Shown piece after piece: positions 32,242-42,794 of a stretch of 64,000 nt of DNA. The position numbers were made by a program, and so were the translations under genes. How positions within the stretch are numbered: position 1 is the stretch's first letter; each line of letters starts with the position of its first letter. This stretch comes from Pseudovibrio flavus (GTDB taxonomy: Bacteria; Pseudomonadota; Alphaproteobacteria; Rhizobiales; Stappiaceae). A model generated the notes under the pieces. The model had not been told where the DNA came from. It ran no database searches and saw only the letters and a program-made list of their open reading frames with translations. The stretch is taken from NCBI RefSeq assembly GCF_009711345.1, contig NZ_SMMA01000048.1, positions 1 through 64,000 on the forward strand, read 5' to 3'.

Positions 32242-33123
32242 TTAAGCTTTTTTCTCTTTCTTTCGAATTCCCTCTCGGTAAAGCGTATACAGACCGGAAG
32301 AAATGATGATGGCTGCCCCAAGGAGCGTATAAGTCGTCGGCACATCATGGAAGAAAATGTAACCGAAAAAGATCATCCAAATGATCTGCGTATACATGAA
32401 GGGGGAAAGCAAACCCGCCGGTGCAAGGCGGTAAGCGAGGGTAAAAATGTAGTGCCCACCCATCGCGGCCAAGCAAACCCCTGCGATAAGTGGATAGATA
32501 AACGGGTCTTGCGGCGCTTCCCAATAATAGAGGCCAGCAGGGGCCAAGGCGATAGCCGGAGCCAATGCGCTGTAGAACATCAGGCTTTCGTTTGTCTCGG
32601 TCGCTGTAAGAATACGGGTCAGCAACGTGTAAACGGCGAACGATAGCGCACCCATGAATGAGTATATTGCTGCCCAGTGCATTGCGCCGGTTCCCGGCTG
32701 TACCACAACAAGCACACCGGCAAAGCCGACAAGGGCTGCGCTCCAACGGCGGATACCCGGCCATTCGCCCAGAATAGGGCCGGAAAGGGCGGTCACAATC
32801 AACGGCATCGCAAACAAAATAGCAATTGCCTCGGCAAGCTGCAGGTGTTGGAGGGCAAGGAACTGGCCTAGAGTAACGCCGGAAAGCGCAATGCCGCGGA
32901 TGACCTGCAATACGGGACGCTTGGTGTAAATCGCAGTCCAGTCACGCCAAACTCGAAAGACAAGGCAGACCATCGCCATCTGCACCAGAAAGCGGATAAG
33001 CGCCAGCATGAACGGATGCATGGAGCTTACGATTTGCTTTGACATAGCGTCAGACGAAGAGAACGCAAGAAATGCTAGGCAAGCCAGCAGAATACCTTGA
33101 AGTTCCGGTGATTTCTTGAGCAT
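32242..33123 (-). CDS. EamA/DMT-family transporter (second of a tandem pair)
   Basis: This 293-residue ten-helix EamA transporter resembles its downstream neighbour throughout. Both have a LKGI/LQGI start, a D(A)xxK motif in helix 1, FAMPLxVTxLxGPILGxWP in the middle, and a short basic C-terminus. The two are probably an old tandem duplication, now diverged, and may have different export substrates. It is the upstream gene of the pair. The pair is bounded by kduI on one side and a divergent P1 peptidase on the other. Confidence 0.88.
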   Translation of the reverse strand: MLKKSPELQGILLACLAFLAFSSSDAMSKQIVSSMHPFMLALIRFLVQMAMVCLVFRVWRDWTAIYTKRPVLQVIRGIALSGVTLGQFLALQHLQLAEAIAILFAMPLIVTALSGPILGEWPGIRRWSAALVGFAGVLVVVQPGTGAMHWAAIYSFMGALSFAVYTLLTRILTATETNESLMFYSALAPAIALAPAGLYYWEAPQDPFIYPLIAGVCLAAMGGHYIFTLAYRLAPAGLLSPFMYTQIIWMIFFGYIFFHDVPTTYTLLGAAIIISSGLYTLYREGIRKKEKKA

Positions 33124-33316
33124 TTTTCTCTTTCGTTATGTCTGCTGCTGTGTTTTTGTAGCCTTACGGTCAAGTATGATCTTAGATCATTTTGGACGTA
33201 GGTTGTCTTGCATTGGAACTTTCAGAATTTCCGGCTGTGAGCCGATAATCAGCAAATTCCATTGCGTCAACATTTTCCTTCCGTTGGGTAAAAATTTAAG
33301 AAAGAAAATCTAGGCC

Positions 33317-34360
33317 ATGAGTACCAAGCAGGGCTTCGCTATTGGTGAGCTGCCAAAGGGGGCACGCAACGCCATCACGGATGTCGAAGGGGTTCATGTC
33401 GGTCATGTCACGCTGGCTGACGGTCATATCCAGACTGGTGTTACGGCAATTCGTATCGGTAATGAAAATCCATTCCATGTACGCGCTCGCGCAGCGGTGC
33501 AGGTGTTTAACGGTTTCGGTAAGAGCGCCGGTCTTATGCAGATCGAGGAATTGGGCGAGTTGGAAACACCAATTCTGCTGACCAATACCTTGAGCGTGGG
33601 CGCGGTTACCGAAGGCGTTGTTGAGTATATGTGCGCCAAAACGCAGGAAATCGGCCGCGAAGCTGGCACGGTGAACGCTTGTGTGTTTGAGTGCAATGAC
33701 GGCTTTATCAATGACATTCGCGGTTTTCATGTGCGCCCGCACCATGTGTGGGAAGCGCTAGCAAATGCTGGGCCGGAATTCAAACAAGGGGCTGTCGGTG
33801 CTGGCCGTGGCATGAGTGCCTTTGGCCTAAAGGGCGGCATCGGCAGTGCTTCGCGCATCGTGAAGGTTGGCAAGCGCGACTATACGCTTGGCGTTATGGT
33901 GCTTTCCAATATGGGCCGATTGCCTGACTTCATCATGGCGGGCAAGGAAATGGGCGACAAGCTGCAGCCGCTGGTGGAAGAGCGCGAACACGGGCCGGAA
34001 AAAGGCTCCATCATCATGATCGTCGGCACCGATCTTCCATTGAGCGAGCGTCAGCTCAAGCGTGTGGCGCGGCGCACGTCTGTCGGCTTGGCCCGTACCG
34101 GTTCCTTCCTTGGTCATGGTAGTGGTGATATTGCGCTGGCGTTCACAACGTCTGATCCGGTGCGCACCCAGTCCCGCGCTCGCACGATGACGGTTGAGCA
34201 GATTGATGAGCGCCGTATTGACCGCGTGTTCCGTGCAACGGCGGAAGCAACGGAAGAGGCGATCCTCAACTCCATGCTTTATGCAGAGACAGTGAGCGGG
34301 CGGAACAACCACACCCGTTATGCTTTGAGCGAACTTTTGTCGTCGCTTGAAGGCAAATAG
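33317..34360 (+). CDS. P1-family (DmpA-like) aminopeptidase
   Basis: This 347-residue cytosolic N-terminal-nucleophile hydrolase belongs to peptidase family S58/P1 (DmpA, BapA). Family blocks are the N-terminal GARNAITDVEGVHVGHVT, the central GAVGAGRGMSAFGLKGGIGSASR, and VGTDLPLSERQLKRVARR followed by LARTGSFLGHGSGDIALAF. These proteins self-cleave before a Ser to give two chains and release N-terminal amino acids, some preferring D-Ala or beta-amino acids. No signal peptide is seen. Flanking genes give no pathway context. Confidence 0.9.
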   Translation: MSTKQGFAIGELPKGARNAITDVEGVHVGHVTLADGHIQTGVTAIRIGNENPFHVRARAAVQVFNGFGKSAGLMQIEELGELETPILLTNTLSVGAVTEGVVEYMCAKTQEIGREAGTVNACVFECNDGFINDIRGFHVRPHHVWEALANAGPEFKQGAVGAGRGMSAFGLKGGIGSASRIVKVGKRDYTLGVMVLSNMGRLPDFIMAGKEMGDKLQPLVEEREHGPEKGSIIMIVGTDLPLSERQLKRVARRTSVGLARTGSFLGHGSGDIALAFTTSDPVRTQSRARTMTVEQIDERRIDRVFRATAEATEEAILNSMLYAETVSGRNNHTRYALSELLSSLEGK

Positions 34361-34521
34361 AATAGTAGCGGCAGCGGGTGGAAAGGCTGCGTTGGTGCAG
34401 CTTGGCTACGCTCTGCCGTTTAATTCACCTTTCTACAGGTATTGCGGAAAAATACGCGACGGGGCGGCTCAATTTGTTTACATACGGCCGAACACCGAAA
34501 TAGCACGTGGGGAAATGGTTT

Positions 34522-35638
34522 ATGGATTGGTCGCCGCAACAGGATGACGCGCTTAGGGATACAGCCGCTTGGCTGCGCCAAAAGGGCGGCAAACAGGTGT
34601 TTCGTCTGTTTGGCTTTGCGGGAACCGGCAAAACCACGCTTGCGCGCCATCTGGCGGAAGGCATTGACGGAGATGTCGCTTTTGGCGCGTTTACCGGCAA
34701 GGCTGCCCATGTTCTGCGCCAGAAGGGCTGCGATGATGCCTCTACCATCCACTCTTTGATCTACCGTCCAAAGGGCACCAAGAAGGATGACGAGGACGAT
34801 GAGGATGAAAGCCCTCAGTTCACCATCAACCGTGATAGCCCTGCTGCAAAAGTAGACCTGATCATCATCGATGAATGCTCCATGGTGGATGAAGAGCTGG
34901 GCCGTGACCTACTGTCATTCGGCAAGAAGGTGCTCGTACTTGGTGATCCTGCCCAGTTGCCGCCTGTAAAAGGTGGTGGTTTCTTCACCGAAGCCGAGCC
35001 GGATGTGATGCTGACCGAGGTACACCGTCAGGCGCAGGATAACCCGATTGTTCGTATGTCCATGACCATTCGCGATGGCGGTGAGCTAGACTGGGGCGGG
35101 TATGGCGAGAGTAAGGTAATCAGCCGTCGCCAGATCGACAAAGAGCAGATCCTTGCAGCGCATCAGGTTTTGGTTGGCACCAACAAGACGCGCCGCCTTT
35201 ACAATAACCGCATTCGCGAACTGAAAGAATTCACCACGCAGATGCCTGCTGTTGGCGATAAGCTGGTTTGTCTTCGCAACGACAAGACCAAGGGCTTGCT
35301 GAATGGCGGTCTTTGGACGGTGCAGCGTTTGCGCCCGCCGCGTGGCAATACCATCCGCTTCGATGTGGTTTCTGAAGATGATATGAGCCGCTCATCCGTA
35401 AAGGTGAAGGTTCTGCCTGCCATGTTTGAAGAAGGGGGCGAACCAGCTTCCTTATGCCATCCGCCGCCGTGCGGACGAGTTTGACTATGGCTACGCGCTT
35501 ACCGTTCACAAATCCCAAGGCTCGCAGTGGGACGATGTTGTGCTGTTTGACGAGAGCTGGGCGTTCCGCGATCACAAGCAGCGCTGGCTCTATACAGCCG
35601 TAACCCGCGCAGCTGAGCGCATTACAGTGGTGCGGTAG
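34522..35638 (+). pseudogene. RecD-like ATP-dependent DNA helicase, interrupted by a +1 frameshift
   Basis: The gene encodes a superfamily 1 helicase of the exonuclease V/RecD-like type, with Walker A GFAGTGKTTLARHL near residue 30, Walker B LIIIDECSMVDEE, and motif GDPAQLPP. Its reading frame ends at about 35484 in unrelated residues. The missing C-terminus (UvrD_C_2 domain, ALTVHKSQGSQWDDVVL and YTAVTRAAERI) is intact in the next frame from about 35430 to 35638. The join lies at a run of five G at 35434-35438. Four G would restore MFEEGANQLPYAI and one continuous 371-residue protein. It is either a sequencing error or a recent real mutation. The ATG at 34522 is preferred over GTG 34507 because GGGGA lies eight bases before it. 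Confidence 0.82.
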
Positions 35639-35769
35639 AGAATAATCAGCGTTTCTTTTTAACTGCTGCGATTGACTTCTAGTTCGTAAGGGCGCGAAAT
35701 ACTAGTGGTTTGCAGTTTGGCTGCACTCTGCATTGTGGAGCTATTTTGAGTTTTTTGGGGCGTCGGTAG

Positions 35770-36645
35770 GTGATCGAGGTAGTTGAGAATCAACCCTATA
35801 AAGGAGTGATTTATCATTATTGTAGTTGGGAGGCCTTCTACAGCATCGTAACAAGCGGAGTTATTAGACTTGGCTGGTCAGGTCGGATGAATGATCTATC
35901 TGAGGGTAACTGGTTTGCAAGTCTGTTATTAGAACGCTTGCAAAAGGAACATTTTGAGGAAGTAAAAAATAACCCCAATGAAGTTTGGGAAACATGGAGA
36001 GCGAATACGCCCGACTTCTATTTTTCTAGCTTCTCAAAGCTGGGCGATGATCTCGGAATGTGGCGTTCATACGCTAATCAAGCTTCCGGCGTATGCTTTG
36101 GAGTAGACAGCTCTGTTCTGGGAATTACGCGCGCAGTGCCAATGCGCAATATTCTTTCTGTTAAAGATCTTCAACTCGGATGTGCAGAGGTTATATATGA
36201 ACCAGATAGAGTCTCCGATATAATTGAAAATCTTTTTTCGTTGTTTGGTGAGCAGGTTCGGACTGCAGAAAGCCTTCCGATCGAAGTGCAGATGTTATTC
36301 GCGCAGGCGTCACTGCGTATCAAAAACCCAGCTTTTGCAAGCGAGCAGGAGGTTCGCCTTATTCACTCTCCCCTACTTATGAGTGAGGGGGTGGGGATGG
36401 ATGGTGATATTGATGGCAAAAAAACAAACACCACCAGCGCCTTGGGCGACCTGAAATTCTCACCGTATTCGGATCAGATTGGTGGGTATTTCGAGTTAGA
36501 TCTATTTCGCGACAACAAAGATGCTTTGGTCTCGGTCAATATTGGCCCGCGCTCGGTGCAAGTGCCATTTCATCTAGAGGTCTTCTTAAAACAACACGGA
36601 TATCAGAAGTTCAAAACCCTGAGATCGAGTGCGCCTCTTCGTTGA
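35770..36645 (+). CDS. DUF2971 domain protein
   Basis: This 291-residue protein of unknown function shows the DUF2971 pattern: IYHYCSWEAFYSIVTSGVIRL at residues 14-34, then MNDLSEG, then FYFSSFSKLGDDLGMWRSYANQASGVCFGVD. It has no signal peptide or membrane helix. The GTG start at 35770 is the only reasonable one. Base composition is lower in GC than the flanking genes, which suggests acquisition by transfer. DUF2971 proteins occur scattered in accessory regions and a few lie near defence genes, but nothing here supports a specific role. It is flanked by gaps of 130-180 bases with nothing recognisable. Confidence 0.75.
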   Translation: MIEVVENQPYKGVIYHYCSWEAFYSIVTSGVIRLGWSGRMNDLSEGNWFASLLLERLQKEHFEEVKNNPNEVWETWRANTPDFYFSSFSKLGDDLGMWRSYANQASGVCFGVDSSVLGITRAVPMRNILSVKDLQLGCAEVIYEPDRVSDIIENLFSLFGEQVRTAESLPIEVQMLFAQASLRIKNPAFASEQEVRLIHSPLLMSEGVGMDGDIDGKKTNTTSALGDLKFSPYSDQIGGYFELDLFRDNKDALVSVNIGPRSVQVPFHLEVFLKQHGYQKFKTLRSSAPLR

Positions 36646-36828
36646 ACCTCTGGCATCCCAAGATCCGCTAGAGGCTGGTCAAATTGTTTTGATTAACTCC
36701 TGTGAGAATATTGTAGAACGTCCTTTTGTTGCCGCAATGGGGAGCGTATCGTTCGGGTCTTAGTATGCGAGGGAGCCTGTCTTGGTTGCCTTGCATGTCT
36801 TTCAAGTGCTTGATTATGCGAGACCTTC

Positions 36829-39243
36829 ATGGCAGACCTGAACCCGGACACAGCCTCTTCCCCAAAAGCCAAAGATTTGCCCGTTGATGTTGCGCTGCGT
36901 ATTTCCCAGCGAATAGCTACAGAGATTGGCTGTCGGCCTGCGCAGGTAAGTGCAACGGTTCAGCTGTTGGATGAGGGCTCCACTGTTCCCTTCATCGCCC
37001 GTTACCGTAAAGAGGTGACCGGCGGTCTGGATGATACCCAGCTGCGCCAGTTGGATGAGCGCCTGATTTATCTGCGCGAGATGGAAGATCGCCGTGTGGC
37101 AATCGTCAAGTCCATCGACGAGCAGGGCAAGCTCTCCGACGAGTTGGCAAAGCAGATCGCTTCTGCCCAGAGCAAAGCGGAGCTGGAAGACCTTTACCTG
37201 CCTTACCGTAAGAAGCGTCGCACCAAAGCACAGATCGCCCGCGAGGCAGGTCTTGAGCCTTTGGCGGACGCACTGCTTTCTGATCCGACGAAAAATCCTG
37301 AGGTTGAAGCTGTTTCGTTCATCGACGCAGAAAAAGGCTTTGCGGATGGAAAAGCCGTATTGGACGGTGCCCGTCAGATTTTGATGGAGCGCTTTTCCGA
37401 GGATGCTGCGCTTGTTGGCCAGCTGCGTGACTATTTAAATAAGAATGCAGTGGTCAAATCTGTCGTTGCCGACGGAAAGCAGCAGGATGGCGCCAAGTTT
37501 TCCGATTATTTCGAGTATTCCGAGAAGTACGCGGAAATCCCGAGTCACCGCGCGCTGGCGTTGCTGCGCGGACGCAATGAGAGCGTTTTGCAGCTTGATC
37601 TGGTGGTTGATGAGGATGATCCGTCGGCAGTTAAGCCTGTCGAGCGTATGATTGCCCGTGCTGCTGGCATTGAAGACAAGGGCCGCGCTGCGGATCGCTG
37701 GCTCTCTGATGTGGTGCGCTGGACGTGGAAGGTGAAGATTGGCCTTCACCTTGAGCTTGATCTTATGGGCACACTACGCGAGCAAGCCGAGGAAGAAGCG
37801 ATCAACGTTTTTGCCCGTAACTTGAAAGACTTGCTGCTGGCAGCCCCTGCTGGTCCGAAAGCTACGTTGGGTCTTGATCCGGGTATTCGCACCGGCGTGA
37901 AAGTGGCGGTCGTGGATGCCACCGGCAAGCTGGTAGAGACAACAACCATCTATCCATATCCGCCGCGCAACGACGTTGTTGGCTCCATGGCTGTGCTTAA
38001 GGCGCTTATTGCCAAGCACCGTGTTGAGCTGGTGGCGATTGGCAACGGCACTGCAAGCCGCGAGACGGATAAGCTGGCTGGCGACGTAATTAAAGAAATT
38101 CCGGTCGATTACCGTCCAACCAAAGTGATCGTGAACGAAGCGGGTGCTTCGGTCTATTCCGCTTCTGAACTTGCAGCCAAGGAAATGCCGGATGTGGACG
38201 TTTCTTTGCGCGGTGCAGCTTCCATTGCCCGCCGTCTGCAGGACCCACTTGCGGAGCTGGTGAAGATCGAGCCAAAATCCATCGGCGTTGGTCAGTATCA
38301 GCATGACGTCAACCAGACCCGCTTGGCCCGTGCGCTTGATGGTGTTGTGGAAGATGCGGTGAACGCCGTTGGTGTTGATCTCAACACGGCTTCTGCTCCG
38401 CTACTCACCCGCATTTCCGGTTTGAGCGCAGGTCTTGCCAAGTCCATCGTTGATCACCGCGATACCGTGGGTGCTTTCAAAAATCGCAAGCAGCTTTTGA
38501 AAGTGGCTCGTCTTGGCCCTAAAGCGTTCGAGCAGTGCGCGGGCTTCCTGCGCATCAATGACGGTGACAACCCGCTTGATGCTTCTTCCGTTCACCCTGA
38601 AGCTTATCCGGTCGCCGAGAAGATCGTGAAAGCCTGTGGCCGTGATCTGCGCCAGATTATGGGCTCCAACACGCTGTCTGCTCTGGACCCGAAAGAGTTC
38701 ACTGACGAACGCTTTGGTTTGCCGACGGTGAAGGATATTTTCAACGAGCTTGAAAAACCGGGCCGTGACCCTCGTCCTGAGTTCAAGACCGCTACCTTCC
38801 AAGAGGGCGTTGAAACTATCAAGGATCTGCGCGTTGGCATGATGCTTGAGGGCACTGTCACCAACGTAACCAACTTTGGTGCGTTCGTTGATGTCGGCGT
38901 GCATCAGGATGGCCTTGTTCATGTTTCCCAACTTGCAGACCGGTTTGTGTCTGATCCGCATACGGTGGTGAAGGCGGGTGATATTGTGAAGGTGCGCGTT
39001 GTCGAGGTTGATGTTGCTCGCAAGCGCATTGGTTTGACCATGAAGAAAGACAGCGGCGAAGCCCGCGAGCAGGTGCGTGAGCGCCAGAACCGCGACGGGC
39101 AGCGCGGCGGCGGACGCGGTAACCAGCCGCCACGGGGCAATGGTCCTCGTGGAAATGGTCCGCGTGGTGGGCAGCAAGATAGCGGCGCTAACAATGCAAT
39201 GGCTGCGGCTCTCGCAGCTGCATTTAACAAGCCTAAGCGCTAA
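36829..39243 (+). CDS. tex: Tex, S1 RNA-binding transcription accessory protein
   Basis: This 804-residue cytosolic Tex protein acts in transcription and RNA handling. Domains in order: N-terminal helical Tex region (residues about 20-200, with [18 protein letters not shown]), YqgF/RNase H-like domain (about 340-470, [17 protein letters not shown]), helix-hairpin-helix segments (about 510-570), and an S1 domain (about 665-735, [35 protein letters not shown]). A Gly/Arg/Gln-rich tail ends in a short helix. Length is a little above average because of the tail. It appears to be a single-gene unit with its own terminator. Confidence 0.96.
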   Translation: MADLNPDTASSPKAKDLPVDVALRISQRIATEIGCRPAQVSATVQLLDEGSTVPFIARYRKEVTGGLDDTQLRQLDERLIYLREMEDRRVAIVKSIDEQGKLSDELAKQIASAQSKAELEDLYLPYRKKRRTKAQIAREAGLEPLADALLSDPTKNPEVEAVSFIDAEKGFADGKAVLDGARQILMERFSEDAALVGQLRDYLNKNAVVKSVVADGKQQDGAKFSDYFEYSEKYAEIPSHRALALLRGRNESVLQLDLVVDEDDPSAVKPVERMIARAAGIEDKGRAADRWLSDVVRWTWKVKIGLHLELDLMGTLREQAEEEAINVFARNLKDLLLAAPAGPKATLGLDPGIRTGVKVAVVDATGKLVETTTIYPYPPRNDVVGSMAVLKALIAKHRVELVAIGNGTASRETDKLAGDVIKEIPVDYRPTKVIVNEAGASVYSASELAAKEMPDVDVSLRGAASIARRLQDPLAELVKIEPKSIGVGQYQHDVNQTRLARALDGVVEDAVNAVGVDLNTASAPLLTRISGLSAGLAKSIVDHRDTVGAFKNRKQLLKVARLGPKAFEQCAGFLRINDGDNPLDASSVHPEAYPVAEKIVKACGRDLRQIMGSNTLSALDPKEFTDERFGLPTVKDIFNELEKPGRDPRPEFKTATFQEGVETIKDLRVGMMLEGTVTNVTNFGAFVDVGVHQDGLVHVSQLADRFVSDPHTVVKAGDIVKVRVVEVDVARKRIGLTMKKDSGEAREQVRERQNRDGQRGGGRGNQPPRGNGPRGNGPRGGQQDSGANNAMAAALAAAFNKPKR

Positions 39244-39252
39244 TCTAGGCAG

Positions 39253-39286
39253 GGCAGTCCCTCTAGTAGGGGCTGCCTCTTTTCTT
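39253..39286 (+). terminator. Terminator of tex
   Basis: GGCAGTCCCT (39253-39262), loop CTAGT, AGGGGCTGCC (39268-39277, one wobble), then TCTTTTCTT. It overlaps the region just before the ribosome-binding site of the next gene. Confidence 0.75.
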
Positions 39287-39299
39287 GGGGGGACGGTTT

Positions 39300-40625
39300 A
39301 TGACAGTAGCAAAAGCGCGGCGTAGGCCGCATTCCCTGTTCTTTCGGGCACAGGATGGCGCACGGCGCGGCATTGATCGGGTTATGGACCTTGACCACGA
39401 TGTCGCCGCCAGCATTTTTACCGAATTCGACGCCGCTCGTATTACTCAAGAAGCGGAAGCGATGGACCAACGTGCGCAAAGTGCAGCACTGCGCCCGCCG
39501 TTGCTGGGCGTTACCATGTCCATCAAGGATTTGTTTGACGAGACCGGCTGCGTAACCGGCGCAGGTTCAGCCTACTATTCTGGCGGTATGCCTGCCGGAC
39601 GGGACGCGCTTGTTATCTCACGCCTCAAAGCTGCTGGTGTTTTGCCGTTCGGGCGAACCAATATGAGTGAGCTGGCCTATTCCGGTCTCGGGCTTAACCC
39701 GCATTACGGTACACCGTCCAACGCGCTGGATGATGAACGTGTCAGTGGCGGTTCTTCTTCCGGTGCTGCGGCTAGTGTGGCGCTGGGGCTATGTGATGCG
39801 GCGCTCGGTACCGATACCGGTGGTTCTGTGCGTATTCCGGCTGCGTTTAACGGCCTCTTTGGCTTCAAGCCAAGCAGCCAGAGTGTTCCGATGGAGGGCG
39901 TTTTTCCGCTCTCCGGCAGCTATGACAGTATTGGTCCGTTAGCCCGTTCGCTCGACTTGTGCGCTGATCTTTATTCCGTGCTCAGTGCACAGCGCCGACC
40001 AGAGCCAACCATTGGCGGGTTGCGTGGTATCCGGATTGGTCTACTGGAAACGGTAATGACCGATGACCTCGATGATCAGGTTTCCTCCGATTTTGACCGG
40101 GCGCTTCGCTGCCTTCGTAATGCCGGTGCGGATATCGAGGAAGCACCTGCACCGTTTGCGATGGAAGCCAAGAACATCAATCCGGTCATAGTCGGAGCTG
40201 AAGCCTATCAGAACCATCGTGCTCACATGGAAGGGCTACGCCGTCAAGGTGATCCGTTTATTATCGAGCGGGTGATGATGGCTCATTCTGTAGGCGCGCC
40301 GGAATTGCATGAAGCACGGGAACAACGCCGCGATGCTATTGATGCCTACACCCAGCTGTTCACCGACTATGATGTGCTGATTGCGCCTACGACAGCCTGC
40401 GTTGCGCCAACCCTTGATGATGTGCTTGAGGACTTCAAGACGTGGAATGCTCTGGCACTGCGCAACACTTCTATCATCAATATGACTGATGGCTGTGCGG
40501 TAACGGTGCCGATGCAAGCGCCGAATGCGCTCGGTTCCGGTTTGATGGTGATGGCGGAGAACGGCGGTGACTGGAAAGCGCTGGAAGTGGCCGGACTTAT
40601 TTCCTCTGCCATTCGCTGGCAGTAA
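39300..40625 (+). CDS. Amidase (amidase signature family), cytosolic
   Basis: This 441-residue amidase-signature hydrolase has triad elements visible as Lys in MSIKDLFDETG, the cis-Ser in SGGSSSGAAASVA, and the nucleophile in GTDTGGSVRIPAAF. Unlike the other amidase in this window it has no export signal. Substrate unknown, since the family covers glutamyl-tRNA amidotransferase relatives, indoleacetamide and aryl-acylamide hydrolases. The ATG at 39300 follows GGGGGGACGG. An upstream in-frame GTG-like start is discarded because it falls in the terminator tail of tex. A terminator follows directly. Confidence 0.9.
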   Translation: MTVAKARRRPHSLFFRAQDGARRGIDRVMDLDHDVAASIFTEFDAARITQEAEAMDQRAQSAALRPPLLGVTMSIKDLFDETGCVTGAGSAYYSGGMPAGRDALVISRLKAAGVLPFGRTNMSELAYSGLGLNPHYGTPSNALDDERVSGGSSSGAAASVALGLCDAALGTDTGGSVRIPAAFNGLFGFKPSSQSVPMEGVFPLSGSYDSIGPLARSLDLCADLYSVLSAQRRPEPTIGGLRGIRIGLLETVMTDDLDDQVSSDFDRALRCLRNAGADIEEAPAPFAMEAKNINPVIVGAEAYQNHRAHMEGLRRQGDPFIIERVMMAHSVGAPELHEAREQRRDAIDAYTQLFTDYDVLIAPTTACVAPTLDDVLEDFKTWNALALRNTSIINMTDGCAVTVPMQAPNALGSGLMVMAENGGDWKALEVAGLISSAIRWQ

Positions 40626-40647
40626 GCTGCTGAGAAGCAATAAAAAA

Positions 40648-40671
40648 GGCGACCCGAGGGTCGCCTTTTTC
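40648..40671. terminator. Bidirectional terminator between amidase and DEAD-box genes
   Basis: GGCGACCC (40648-40655) and GGGTCGCC (40658-40665) with A-run before and T-run after, in the gap between convergent genes. Confidence 0.88.
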
Positions 40672-40681
40672 AATTTCTAAC

Positions 40682-42481
40682 TTAGTTGTCGCCCTTTGGG
40701 CCACGGCGGTCACGGTCACCACCGCGCTTGCCGCCGCCGTCGCGCTTACCGCGGAACTCGCGGCCTTCACGACCACCTTCGCGACCTTCACGGCCTTCGC
40801 CGCGTGGACCTTTGCGGAAGCCGCCACCAGAGCGCTCACCGCGGAAGTTCTTGCGAGGAGGACGACCACCGCTGTTACCGCGCTCAGGGTTACCTTCGAT
40901 GCGGGTAATGGTGATGGACTTTTCGCCAGTGCCATGAACTTTTACAGTTTCCGCAAACTTGTCTGCCAGATGTTCAGGCAGCTCGAAGCGGCTGTCTGCA
41001 TCAAAGATGCGGATAGAGCCGATATCGTTTTTGGAAATATGGCCAGCGCGGCAGATCATTGGCAGCAACCAACGCGGGTCAGCGTTGTGCTTACGGCCAA
41101 CGTTGAGGCGGAACCAAACACCGTTTTCAAACTTGGTGCGTGGTTTACGCTCTTCTGGCGCTTCAACCGAAGTTGCAAGCAGTTCTTCCGGTGCAGGCAT
41201 GTCGCCCTGTGCTTTGCGAAGGAATGCAGCAGCAATTGCTTCCGGGCTGAACTTTTCGAGCAGCTCGGCGATCATTGGTACTTCATCTTCGTTCGGCGCT
41301 TCGGTCAGAACTTCAGATGCGAACAGGCGTTCACGGTCTTTCAGGATGATTTCGTCAGCCGTTGGTGCCGGGCTCCAGTCAGCCTTTACCTTTGCACCAG
41401 TCAGAAGACGGATGGCGGTACGGCGACGGGTGTGTGGCACGATCAGAGTACAAACACCTTTACGACCTGCGCGGCCGGTACGGCCAGAACGGTGCAGGAA
41501 GGTATCGGAGTTTGTTGGCAGATCAGCGTGAATCACCAGATCAAGGTTCGGCAAGTCGATACCGCGGGCAGCAACGTCGGTTGCCACACAAACGCGGGCA
41601 CGGCCGGAACGCATTGCCTGCAGTGCGTGGTTACGCTCGCTCTGGGACAGTTCACCAGAAAGCGCAACAACGGAGAAGCCGCGGTTGCCGAGGCGTGCTG
41701 CAAGGTGCTTTACGGTTTCGCGGGTGCCAGCAAAGATCATTGCGTTCTGAGCTTCGTAGAAGCGCAGTACGTTGATGATTGCGTTTTCGCGATCGTTAGG
41801 AGCAACCTGAAGGGCGCGATATTCAATATCTTTATGCTGTTCACGTTCCGCGATGGTGGAAATGCGAACGGCATCTTTCTGATACTGCTTTGCAAGGTTA
41901 GCGATTGGCTTTGGTACCGTTGCAGAGAACATCAGGGTGCGGCGTTCAACCGGCGCAGAACCCAGAATGAATTCCAGATCTTCGCGGAAGCCCATGTCCA
42001 GCATTTCGTCTGCTTCATCCAGCACTACGGTGCGCAGGTTGGAAGTGTCAAACGAACCGCGTTCGATGTGGTCACGCAGACGGCCAGGGGTACCTACAAC
42101 GATGTGGGTGCCCATCGCCAGATTGCGACGTTCTTTGCGCATGTCCATACCGCCAACACAAGTTGCGATACGGGCCTTTGCTTTGGCATAAAGCCAGCCG
42201 AGTTCTTTGCTAACCTGAAGTGCAAGCTCACGAGTTGGTGCAACAACAAGCGCAATCGGTTCCTGGGTCGGGGTAAGTTCGTCCTGGCCCGCAAGCAATT
42301 CTGGTGCGATCGCCAGACCGAAAGCTACCGTTTTACCGGATCCGGTTTGTGCAGAAACAAGTAGGTCTTTACCGTCGGCATCTGCTTCAAGAACAGACGC
42401 CTGTACAGGTGTCAAGCTGGTGTAGCCGCGCTCTTCCAAAGCTGTGGCGAGCGCCGGAGCAACTCCGTCATGAAGGTTCAT
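40682..42481 (-). CDS. DEAD-box RNA helicase with DbpA-type RNA-binding domain and RG-rich tail
   Basis: This ATP-dependent RNA helicase of 599 residues from ATG 42481 has motif I AQTGSGKT, motif II DEAD, motif III SAT and motif VI HRSGRTGRAGR, all in the first 350 residues. After a linker comes a DbpA/CsdA-like RNA-binding domain (about 440-520) and a Gly/Arg/Lys-rich tail. It resembles the CsdA/DeaD group used in ribosome assembly and cold response. A start at ATG 42508 would add nine residues and has a GGGGTG ahead of it, so the choice is open. Confidence 0.93.
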   Translation of the reverse strand: MNLHDGVAPALATALEERGYTSLTPVQASVLEADADGKDLLVSAQTGSGKTVAFGLAIAPELLAGQDELTPTQEPIALVVAPTRELALQVSKELGWLYAKAKARIATCVGGMDMRKERRNLAMGTHIVVGTPGRLRDHIERGSFDTSNLRTVVLDEADEMLDMGFREDLEFILGSAPVERRTLMFSATVPKPIANLAKQYQKDAVRISTIAEREQHKDIEYRALQVAPNDRENAIINVLRFYEAQNAMIFAGTRETVKHLAARLGNRGFSVVALSGELSQSERNHALQAMRSGRARVCVATDVAARGIDLPNLDLVIHADLPTNSDTFLHRSGRTGRAGRKGVCTLIVPHTRRRTAIRLLTGAKVKADWSPAPTADEIILKDRERLFASEVLTEAPNEDEVPMIAELLEKFSPEAIAAAFLRKAQGDMPAPEELLATSVEAPEERKPRTKFENGVWFRLNVGRKHNADPRWLLPMICRAGHISKNDIGSIRIFDADSRFELPEHLADKFAETVKVHGTGEKSITITRIEGNPERGNSGGRPPRKNFRGERSGGGFRKGPRGEGREGREGGREGREFRGKRDGGGKRGGDRDRRGPKGDN

Positions 42482-42508
42482 GTAGTTTTCTTTCGAGGAA
42501 AGTAGCAT

Positions 42509-42794
42509 TCACCCCGATCTGTCGGGGCGGAATGAAAAGCATTCTTGTTGCCTTTGTTCTTCTTAGGGCGCCTTGTACTGTGCATCTATGAAATCGTCAA
42601 CTTGGCACTTGCTGCTGTGATTAACTCTCTGCAAAGAGGCGGGCTGGCAACCCTGTAAACAGACTCACAGCTGCTTTTTACGTGTAGACTTTTCGCAAGT
42701 CCACTACCAAATACAAAAGAGAGGCACAGAAAAGGACGAACACAGCGAACGTATTTCACCACAAATTCCAATTGCAGGATTTCGGGAGTGTCTA
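42509..42794. other. Intergenic gap between the helicase and a small membrane protein
   Basis: A 286-base gap with divergent genes on each side, so it should hold both promoters. No operator, small ORF with a good ribosome-binding site, or strong hairpin was recognised. Confidence 0.4.

Noticed and set aside
40934-42364. 476-codon plus-strand frame opposite the DEAD-box helicase
   Set aside because: The minus-strand frame has all helicase motifs; the opposite frame has none of any family.
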